Source of the DNA: an uncultured Collinsella sp. | GTDB lineage: Bacteria > Actinomycetota > Coriobacteriia > Coriobacteriales > Coriobacteriaceae | Direction of reading: 5' to 3' | NCBI GenBank assembly: GCA_902496455.1 | Contig: CABVAY010000029.1 | Coordinates: 1-28,805, forward strand | Length of the DNA stretch: 28,805 nucleotides | In this document: positions 13,425-19,268 of the stretch, piece after piece | Numbering within the stretch: the first letter of the stretch is position 1 | How the letters are laid out: every line of letters starts with the position of its first letter | Translations under genes and position numbers: made by a program | Notes under the pieces: generated by a model | Seen by the model: the letters and a program-made list of their open reading frames with translations, nothing else | Databases searched by the model: none | Told to the model about the DNA's origin: nothing

Positions 13425-13461
13425 AGCCCCGGTGCGTCCGCCAAAACACATCACCGGGGCT
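13425..13461. terminator. Hairpin between lipoprotein and recombinase genes
   Basis: AGCCCCGGTG (13425-13434) pairs perfectly with CACCGGGGCT (13452-13461) around a 17-base loop. A T-rich stretch follows it on the minus strand only (TTTTCTTA). On the plus strand it may reduce read-through from the repressor operon into the recombinase gene. Confidence 0.55.
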
Positions 13462-13490
13462 GAACCCTCCCGAAAGGAGGCAACATCATT

Positions 13491-14954
13491 ATGACAGGCA
13501 AGGGGGAAACCGGCCCCAAGACTGCCGTCATATACGCACGATTCTCATGCTCAAAGCAGCGCGAGGCGTCGATTGATGACCAGCTGCGCGTGTGCAACGA
13601 CTACTGCCAGCGCGAGGGCATAGAGGTCGTTGGCGTGTATGCCGACTACGCCATGAGCGGCAGGACTGATGACCGCCCACAGTTCCAGAAGATGATAGCC
13701 AACGCGCCGGAGAGCGATTACGTCGTGGTGTACATGATGGAACGCTTCTCGCGGGCGAAGTACGACCCTGCCATATACAAGAAGCAGCTCGAGCAGAAGG
13801 GCGTGCAGGTCAAGTCCGCGCTCGAGTACATCCCGGAAGGCCCCGAGGGCATCCTCATGGAGAAGATACTTGAGGGACAGGCGGCGTACTTCTCGCTCGA
13901 CGTGTCCCGCAAGACCCGTCGTGGCATGGAGGGAAACGCCTTGCAGTGCAAGACAAACGGCGTGAGGTGCTACGGCTACCGTAGGGATGAGAACGACCGC
14001 TACGAGATCGTACCCGAGGAGGCAGAGGTGGTGCGCGAGGTGTTTCGCCGGAGGATTGCGGGAGAGGCACTGAACCACATCGCGAGCGACCTTGCCGAGC
14101 GCGGGGTGAGAACGTACACCGGAAAGCCGTGCACCTACGGGATGGTGCACAACATGGTTCACAACGAAAAGTACCTCGGGATATACGAATGGGGCGGAAT
14201 CAGGCAGGAGGACGGCATGCCTAGGATCATCGATGACGATACCTTCTACCGCGCGCAGCACGTGAAGGGCAAGAAACAGCGCAAGAACGAGCACTGGGGC
14301 GATTTCGCGCTTTCGGGGCGCGTGCTCTGCTCGGAGTGCGGGCGCAACATGCCCGGCGTGTCTGGCAGGGGTTGGAAGGACGTAAAGTATGAATACTACA
14401 AGTGCACCAACTGCAAGGGCGTGAAGCCGGTTCGTCGCGACTGGTTGGAGACTGAGACCGTAAAAGCACTGCGTGAGATGCTTGAAAGCCGGGAGAAGGC
14501 CGTTGAGATCGCCCATCTGCTCCTAAACGGACAGAACGATGCCGAAGTTGACGCAGAGCGCAGGCGCGCCATAAGGGCGATGAACGAGGCGGACAAGGCG
14601 CTGTCGAACATCCTCAAGGCGATAGAGCAGGGCATCATACCGCCCGGAACGCGCGAGCGCATCGACCAGCTTGAGGTTCAGAAGCGCAGGGCCGAGCACG
14701 ACCTGAAGACGCTTGAGGCCAAGCAGATAGACCCGGAGAGCTTCGCCGATTTCTTGCAGTTCGGCGCAACGCTTTCAGACGCCGACCTTCTTGACGCCTT
14801 CGTGTATCAGGTGATGGTTTTCGATGGCCAGTGCGTGATAACGCTCAACTACGAAACAGAAAAGTGCGAACCCGCGAGGCTTATCCTCTCGCGAGTTCGC
14901 ACTGAATCAACCTGGTGCCCCCGGGCGGATTCGAACCGTCGACACCCGCTTTAG
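13491..14954 (+). CDS. Large serine recombinase (phage integrase)
   Basis: This 487-residue protein has the serine-resolvase catalytic domain: AVIYARFSCSKQ (12-23) with Arg17 and the nucleophile Ser19, then SGRTDDRPQFQKM and MERFSR. A recombinase domain follows (RRGMEGNALQCK, PEEAEVVREVF), with a zinc ribbon (CSECGRNM and CTNCKG), a long coiled coil at about 360-420 and a final DLLDAFVYQVMVFDG strand. It integrates and, with a directionality factor, excises the prophage. The start follows AAAGGAGG. The last 30 or so codons run through an opposite-strand terminator hairpin and into tRNA-Arg; the end WCPRADSNRRHPL is encoded by the tRNA. In the free phage the C-terminus may differ. Confidence 0.95.
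   Translation: MTGKGETGPKTAVIYARFSCSKQREASIDDQLRVCNDYCQREGIEVVGVYADYAMSGRTDDRPQFQKMIANAPESDYVVVYMMERFSRAKYDPAIYKKQLEQKGVQVKSALEYIPEGPEGILMEKILEGQAAYFSLDVSRKTRRGMEGNALQCKTNGVRCYGYRRDENDRYEIVPEEAEVVREVFRRRIAGEALNHIASDLAERGVRTYTGKPCTYGMVHNMVHNEKYLGIYEWGGIRQEDGMPRIIDDDTFYRAQHVKGKKQRKNEHWGDFALSGRVLCSECGRNMPGVSGRGWKDVKYEYYKCTNCKGVKPVRRDWLETETVKALREMLESREKAVEIAHLLLNGQNDAEVDAERRRAIRAMNEADKALSNILKAIEQGIIPPGTRERIDQLEVQKRRAEHDLKTLEAKQIDPESFADFLQFGATLSDADLLDAFVYQVMVFDGQCVITLNYETEKCEPARLILSRVRTESTWCPRADSNRRHPL
14863..14903 (-). terminator. Terminator-like hairpin after tRNA-Arg, within the recombinase 3' end
   Basis: AGTGCGAACCCGCGAG (14863-14878) and CTCGCGAGTTCGCACT (14888-14903) form a 16-base-pair stem with one mismatch and a 9-base loop. 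On the minus strand it is followed by TTTTCTGTTT, a proper intrinsic terminator placed 9 bases after the encoded CCA of the tRNA. The plus-strand reading of the same bases encodes the recombinase C-terminus. Confidence 0.7.
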
Positions 14955-14988
14955 GAGAGCGGTGCTCTATCCCCTGAGCTACGGAGGC
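14913..14988 (-). tRNA. tRNA-Arg (anticodon CCT), prophage attachment target
   Basis: The minus strand reads a complete 76-base cloverleaf with encoded CCA: acceptor GCCTCCG with CGGGGGC, D stem GCTC/GAGC, anticodon stem CCGCT/AGCGG with loop CTCCTAA, and T loop TTCGAAT. The CCT anticodon decodes AGG. The T stem GACGG/CCGCC has one A-C mismatch (positions 50 and 64). Base 64 is on the phage-facing side, so the mismatch may have come with the phage copy of the 3' end. A TACACT -10-like hexamer lies upstream at 14999-15004. The gene should still be functional, but with a slightly weakened T stem. Confidence 0.93.
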
Positions 14989-15046
14989 ATGTTGTACTAG
15001 TGTAGCAGATTTACTGCATCGCAATACGTCGCATGACTAGACTTCG

Positions 15047-15115
15047 AAGTTGCGGTGGAATAGTTCCTGTCTGAAGCATCTAAAGCCGTATTTAGGAACT
15101 ATTTCACCGCAACTT
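15047..15115. repeat. Palindromic intergenic element, copy 1
   Basis: Two 22-base arms (15047-15068 and 15094-15115) are inverted with one mismatch around a 25-base loop. The outer 16 bases, AGTTGCGGTGAAATAG in the consensus, recur at the ends of the element at 25741-25807. It lies between the tRNA and the end of the DUF956 gene. It could fold into a long hairpin and end transcripts, but no U run follows, so it looks more like a dispersed repeat. Confidence 0.7.
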
Positions 15116-15123
15116 GTGAGGAG

Positions 15124-15522
15124 CTAGTTACCTTTGTGGAAGAGATTTTTGATAACGGAGGGGATGCTCTTGGCGCCCTTGGCCGTCACATCGATAAAGT
15201 CGGGCGAACGCACGAGCTTATCCTCGTCGACGTACTTACGAACCGCACGAAGCGTCTCTTTGTCGTCGCGCGTCGAAAACGTAAAGTGACCGTTGTCCTT
15301 GGTGAAGATGGCAAAACGCGTGATCTTCTTGGTGCCGCGCAAAACCTCGGCGGCGATATAGTCAACCTCGTCCCACGGGATTTGAATATAATCCTCGGGA
15401 TTGCGCTCGTTGTAATACTCGAACGCCTTATTGCCCACCATCACGTTACCGTGGCTGGTAAGCCCCATCAGGCAGGTTGCCGGCGTTGCCAGATCGACCG
15501 TGCTGTTCTGAGATTGCGCCAT
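15124..15522 (-). CDS. manO: DUF956 protein, accessory to the mannose PTS
   Basis: This 132-residue protein matches DUF956 proteins that end mannose-family PTS operons: PATCLMGLTSHGNVMVGNKAFEYYN, IQIPWDEVDYIAAEV and ITRFAIFTKDNGHFTFSTRD blocks. In lactic acid bacteria the homologue is called ManO and is co-transcribed with the transporter; its biochemical role is unsettled. The ATG at 15522 is chosen for GGAGGGCGAGG upstream; an in-frame ATG further up has no ribosome site and overlaps a hairpin. It is separated from the IID gene by a hairpin, so its level may differ from the transporter. Confidence 0.88.
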   Translation of the reverse strand: MAQSQNSTVDLATPATCLMGLTSHGNVMVGNKAFEYYNERNPEDYIQIPWDEVDYIAAEVLRGTKKITRFAIFTKDNGHFTFSTRDDKETLRAVRKYVDEDKLVRSPDFIDVTAKGAKSIPSVIKNLFHKGN

Positions 15523-15550
15523 GCGCGCCTCGCCCTCCAAATAAAACAAT

Positions 15551-15586
15551 CGGACCGCATCCAGTGTACCCACCGGGTGCGGTCCG
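15551..15586 (-). terminator. Hairpin between IID and DUF956 genes
   Basis: CGGACCGCA and TGCGGTCCG (15551-15559 and 15578-15586) pair perfectly over an 18-base loop. On the minus strand ATTGTTTTATTT follows, then the DUF956 ribosome site. This fits a partial intrinsic terminator that lowers DUF956 expression relative to the PTS genes. Confidence 0.6.
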
Positions 15587-15642
15587 TTTCAATGGCTCAA
15601 AAGCCCTTGCCTAGCAATTCTCGGTCTTAAGCCGAAGCGTGC

Positions 15643-16563
15643 TTACATGAAGCCGCAGACGCGACCGATGATGCCGATGGCGAAGAGAGCCAGGATGATG
15701 ACAATCGGGCTGACCTTCTTCTTGAGGAGCTTGCAGACCAGCAGGGTCAGGCACACGGCGGCAAGGCCGGGGATGAGCTGATCGAGGTTGGCCTGAAGCG
15801 TGGTGACCTTCACCTGATCAAGGGCGTTAGCACCGATGGAGTTATACATCGTCAGTGCTTCCTTGACACCCTCAGAACCGGAGGGCAGGTTAGCCCAGTC
15901 GATAAAGGCGCCAGCAGACTGCGTGACCTTGGAGACGACCGGGGTGAAGGAGATGGACACCCAGCGCTCGACCAGGGCGCCGATGATGAACATACCCAGG
16001 ATGGAAGCACCCTCGGTGACCTTGCCCATCAGACCGCCGGAGAGGTCCTTGGCGATGGAGGAGCCGACCTTGTAGCCAAACTCCTGCGTGTACCACAGGA
16101 AGGCGTAACGGATGATGTTCCACGCGAAGAAGAACAGCAGCGGACCGGCGATGCTGCCGGACAGGGCCAGGGAAGCGCCCAGAGCGCCCAGAATCGGGCG
16201 AAGGGTGAACCAGAAGGCGGGGTCGCCGACGCCGGCGAGCGGGCCCATCATACCGACCTTGACGCCCTGAATGGCGACGTCGTCGATCGGGGCACCGTTG
16301 GCGCGCTCCTCCTCGAGGGCGAGGGTAACGCCAATGACGGGGGCGGAAACATAGGGATGGGTGTTATAGAACTCCAGGTGGCGCTTAAGAGCGGCAATCT
16401 GGTCATCCTTGTTGGTGTAGAGCTTCTTGATCGCAGGGATCATTGCGAAGCACCAACCGCCGTTCTGCATACGCTCGTAGTTCCACGAGCCCTGAAGGAA
16501 CTGATGACGGAAGCAAACCTTCTTGCGGTCAGCCTTGGTGAGCTGAATCTTGTTCTCTGCCAT
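15643..16563 (-). CDS. manZ: PTS mannose-family IID component
   Basis: This 306-residue membrane protein is a IID subunit: it starts KADRKKVCFRHQFLQGSWNYERMQNGGWCF, continues with NTHPYVSAPVIGVTLALEEERANG and MMGPLAGVGDPAFWFTLRPI, and has hydrophobic helices in the C-terminal half. With IIC it forms the sugar channel of a mannose/fructose/sorbose-type PTS in the membrane. The ATG at 16563 is preferred over a GTG at 16572, because the GGAGGGG site fits it better. It follows the IIC gene after 16 bases. Which hexose or amino sugar is carried cannot be told from sequence. Confidence 0.93.
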   Translation of the reverse strand: MAENKIQLTKADRKKVCFRHQFLQGSWNYERMQNGGWCFAMIPAIKKLYTNKDDQIAALKRHLEFYNTHPYVSAPVIGVTLALEEERANGAPIDDVAIQGVKVGMMGPLAGVGDPAFWFTLRPILGALGASLALSGSIAGPLLFFFAWNIIRYAFLWYTQEFGYKVGSSIAKDLSGGLMGKVTEGASILGMFIIGALVERWVSISFTPVVSKVTQSAGAFIDWANLPSGSEGVKEALTMYNSIGANALDQVKVTTLQANLDQLIPGLAAVCLTLLVCKLLKKKVSPIVIILALFAIGIIGRVCGFM

Positions 16564-16579
16564 ATGTATCACTCCCCTC

Positions 16580-17398
16580 CTACTCGTAATCGTTCAGAAT
16601 GTCGCCGAGCGGGTCGCCGGAGCCACCGCCCATGCCGCCACCCTGCTTGGCCAGATCCTTGAGGCCAAGGTAGATGAGGGCAAGGGAGATGCCGATGAGG
16701 CCAAGGGCAATCAGCGTGAGCTGAGGGATGGCAGCAAGGACAAAGCCGAGGATGAAGAACGGCCAGGTCTCCTTGGTGGCCATCATGTTGATGACCATGG
16801 CGTAACCGACGGAAGCGACCATGCCGCCGCCGACAGCCATGCCGCCGGACAGCCAGTCGGGCATAGCGTTAAGCGCGTTGGTAACGGCCTCGGCCGGGAT
16901 GATGCACAGCAGGACGGCCGGGATGGCGATACGAAGGCCCTGCATGAGGATGGCAGCGTACTGCCAGCGCTCGATGCCGGAGAAATCGCCCTTCTCGGCG
17001 CAACCGTCCATAGCGTGAGCGATAGCGGTAGCCAGGGTACGGCAGATCATGGTCAGGAACAGACCAGCGACCGACAGCGGGACGGCGACGGCGATGGCGG
17101 CGGTAACGGCCTTGGCCGAATCGGTGGCGCCGCCATTGAGGGCGAGCACCATGATGATCGAAGAAGCGACCGAGGCCAGAGCGGCGTCAGGCGCGACGGC
17201 GGCGCCGACGTTAGCCCAGCCAAGGGCCATCATCTGGAGCGAACCGCCCAGGAGGATGCCCTCCTGAAGGTGACCGGTTACGAGACCGATAAGCGTGCAT
17301 GCCACGAGCGGCTGATGGAACTGGAACTCATCCAGAATACCTTCCATACCGGCAAGCAACGCGACAATCGCAACAAGCAGAATAGTGATTGCAGACAT
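16580..17398 (-). CDS. manY: PTS mannose-family IIC component
   Basis: This 272-residue polytopic membrane protein has the IIC hallmarks: LVACTLIGLVTGHLQEGILLGGSLQMMALGWANVGAAVAPD at about 31-71, then repeated hydrophobic helices and a Gly-rich C-terminus (KQGGGMGGGSGDP). It forms the translocation channel with IID and receives the phosphate relayed by IIAB. It lies between the IIAB gene (18-base gap) and the IID gene. The Gly-rich tail is somewhat longer than I expect, but nothing is missing. Confidence 0.93.
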   Translation of the reverse strand: MSAITILLVAIVALLAGMEGILDEFQFHQPLVACTLIGLVTGHLQEGILLGGSLQMMALGWANVGAAVAPDAALASVASSIIMVLALNGGATDSAKAVTAAIAVAVPLSVAGLFLTMICRTLATAIAHAMDGCAEKGDFSGIERWQYAAILMQGLRIAIPAVLLCIIPAEAVTNALNAMPDWLSGGMAVGGGMVASVGYAMVINMMATKETWPFFILGFVLAAIPQLTLIALGLIGISLALIYLGLKDLAKQGGGMGGGSGDPLGDILNDYE

Positions 17399-17416
17399 GT
17401 ATCGGACCCTCCTTTA

Positions 17417-18406
17417 CTATGCTTGAGCGGCCAGTTCGGCCTTAGCTTTCTTCAACATGGCGTCGAGATCCTCGGAGGAATCCGAAGGAACCTTGCGGAC
17501 CTCGAACTTGACGCCCTTGGCCTTGAGGGCCTCGAGAGTCTTGACGTCGTCATCGCCCATAGCGACGGCGTTGGTGACGACGACCTTGCCCTTGGAGTGA
17601 GCCATGGAACCGATGTTGACTTCCTTGATGTCGACGCCGGCCTCGATGGCCTTGAGCAGATCCTGCGGATTCTCGAAGAGCAGCATGGCCTTGGTGTCAC
17701 CAAAGCGCGTGTCCTTGACGACCTCGGCCATCTTCTTGATAGGCACGACGTTGGCATGGACTCCCGGAGGGGCAGCCTGCTCGATCATGGTCTTGCGGAG
17801 CTCGTCGTGAGCAACGCCGTCGGAAACCACGATGATGCGGTTGGGGTTGATCTGCTTGGTCCACGTGGTGGCCACCTGACCATGCAGTAGACGGGTGTCG
17901 ATACGGACATGGGCAATCTTGATGTGCCCGTCGCCGATGACCGTTCCCGGAGGGATGGCGCCTGCAGGAGCAGCGGCGGCCGCAGCCGGCTTCTTCTCCT
18001 CGGGCTCCAGAGACTCGGGCTTGACGCGCACGCCAGCCTTAGCCTCAGTCACGAGATGTTTTGCGATCGCATGTGCAGTGTTCTTTGCGTCAAAGCGCTG
18101 CGAATATGCCTCGATGAGCATAGGCAGGTTGACACCGGTGACGATAGCCCAGGAATCGTGGCCCTCGATGAGCCCGCTGATCTGGTTGAACGGCGTGCCG
18201 CCCCACAGATCAACGAGGAAGAGCACCTGCTCCTGGTCCTCGAAGGAAGCGACTGCTTCCTCGACCTTGGCACGGAAATCGTCGGGGCCCATGCTCGGCT
18301 CGAGCGAGACCACGGCAACAGACGGTTGATCGCCAAAGACCATCGAGCCCGTCTGCTTAATTCCAGCTGCCAAGTCCCCGTGGCTAGCAAGAACAATACT
18401 TACCAT
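17417..18406 (-). CDS. manX: PTS mannose-family IIAB fusion
   Basis: This 329-residue cytoplasmic protein joins IIA (1-125) and IIB (160-329). The IIA site is IVLASHGDLAAG with His9, supported by LVDLWGGTPFN. An Ala/Pro-rich linker (about 128-157) leads to IIB, with IKIAHVRIDTRLLHGQVATTW and the phosphorylated His175. It passes phosphate from HPr to the incoming sugar. The start ATG at 18406 lies seven bases after AAGGAGG; a GTG one codon earlier is less well spaced. It heads the operon, with a 337-base AT-rich leader upstream. Confidence 0.95.
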   Translation of the reverse strand: MVSIVLASHGDLAAGIKQTGSMVFGDQPSVAVVSLEPSMGPDDFRAKVEEAVASFEDQEQVLFLVDLWGGTPFNQISGLIEGHDSWAIVTGVNLPMLIEAYSQRFDAKNTAHAIAKHLVTEAKAGVRVKPESLEPEEKKPAAAAAAPAGAIPPGTVIGDGHIKIAHVRIDTRLLHGQVATTWTKQINPNRIIVVSDGVAHDELRKTMIEQAAPPGVHANVVPIKKMAEVVKDTRFGDTKAMLLFENPQDLLKAIEAGVDIKEVNIGSMAHSKGKVVVTNAVAMGDDDVKTLEALKAKGVKFEVRKVPSDSSEDLDAMLKKAKAELAAQA

Positions 18407-18743
18407 CACATAACCTCCTTTTTGTCTACGTATTTCCTACACGACATGAAAGGAGTATACCTGTTTGGATTGTGGAATTATAGCTAAATTCGCAAAAGGT
18501 TGGATTATTTGTTTAAACGTCTAGGTTTGTTACAAATTGATTACATTGCTGGTTTACAGCTCATTGCCTGCTAAAACGTGATTTGCTGATTGTTTTCAAA
18601 GACATATAAAGGTGCACCGTTCGTTAAGACCGCTTTTAGGTGAATCCCAATGCGTCTGCGTGCCACCATTTTGTTTAAACAGACATGACTTGACTAACCG
18701 AAGCAAATATGTTTAGAACTCTAGCCCATGTAGACATTAGATG
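18407..18743. promoter_or_regulatory. AT-rich leader of the mannose PTS operon with two GTTTAAAC sites
   Basis: No gene is supported here. TTTGTTTAAAC occurs twice, with the palindromic cores at 18511-18518 and 18673-18680, 162 bases apart; the second extends to TGTTTAAACA. On the minus strand TATACT (18459-18454) is a fair -10 about 50 bases before the start, without a convincing -35. I found no sigma-54 -24/-12 pair, which some related operons use. The repeated octamer could be an operator. Confidence 0.4.
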
Positions 18744-19172
18744 TTAGGCGATGTGGAGAGGGTTGGCGGCGTCGACGGCATCGGGGGCGTCGGAGAGGCC
18801 GTCAGGAGCAGCGTCTGCCGGGTCCTCGTCGGGGGTCTCGATCTGCTTGATCATGACCTCCTGGCCCTGCAGCAGGTATGTCTCGCCGCTACCGCAATGG
18901 GGACAGGTCTTGCCGTGCTCGACAGTCGCGTAGTCGCGGCCACATGTCTCGCAATGCGTCACGGCCTCGACGGGCTCCACAACAAGCTCCGCGCCCTGCG
19001 CGATGGGCTTTTTATCTGCCGCCCAGCGCCAAGCGTCGAGCAGCAAGTCGGGAACGACGCCCGAGACCTCGCCCAGCAGCAGCGTGACGCTCGAAACGCG
19101 ACGCACGCCATGAGCGCGCGCCACATTCTCAACATCGCGAATAATGTGATAAACGATTCCCAATTCATGCAA
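18744..19172 (-). CDS. hypA: HypA, nickel chaperone for hydrogenase maturation
   Basis: This 142-residue protein begins MHELGIV, whose amino terminus, His2 and neighbouring residues bind nickel, and has the structural zinc site CETC (74-77) and CPHC (90-93). It hands nickel to NiFe hydrogenase together with HypB. It is longer than the usual 110-120 residues because of an acidic, Ala/Asp-rich C-terminal tail from about residue 111. No hydrogenase or other hyp gene is in the window. It lies after the large oxidoreductase on the same strand, with a hairpin between, so co-transcription is uncertain. Confidence 0.93.
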   Translation of the reverse strand: MHELGIVYHIIRDVENVARAHGVRRVSSVTLLLGEVSGVVPDLLLDAWRWAADKKPIAQGAELVVEPVEAVTHCETCGRDYATVEHGKTCPHCGSGETYLLQGQEVMIKQIETPDEDPADAAPDGLSDAPDAVDAANPLHIA

Positions 19173-19217
19173 GGTAGAAACCTTTCAACAACGGTTGATG
19201 CGATGCAAATTCAAAGC

Positions 19218-19253
19218 AAGGGGACGGCGAAATCTAGTCTGCACCGTCCCCTT
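19218..19253. terminator. Hairpin between oxidoreductase and hypA
   Basis: AAGGGGACGG (19218-19227) and CCGTCCCCTT (19244-19253) pair perfectly over a 16-base loop. It lies between two minus-strand genes. A weak T-rich stretch follows on the minus strand, so partial termination after the oxidoreductase is plausible. It may instead be a dispersed repeat. Confidence 0.45.
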
Positions 19254-19268
19254 ACCCGCCATGGTTAC

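Larger units (their letters stand above)
1..14912. mobile_element. Prophage, right-hand part (left end outside the window)
   Basis: A continuous run of phage-type genes lies between the left edge and the tRNA-Arg gene: serine recombinase, repressor and Cro-like pair with operators, RusA, ERF, SSB, replication initiator, DnaC-type loader, two HNH nucleases and a ParB-like protein. Genes downstream of the switch are packed with 4-base overlaps on one strand, as in temperate siphophage early regions. Terminase, head, tail and lysis genes are absent, so they should lie to the left. The right boundary is placed at the 3' end of the tRNA gene, because the recombinase frame reaches into it. The matching left attachment site cannot be seen, so the exact crossover is not proven. 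An integrated element other than a phage is possible but less likely given ERF, SSB, RusA and the lysogeny switch. Confidence 0.85.

Noticed and set aside
18407..18743. A sigma-54 promoter for the mannose PTS, as in some lev/man operons
   Set aside because: I looked for GG/GC pairs at -24/-12 spacing and found none convincing; no LevR/ManR-type activator is in the window.
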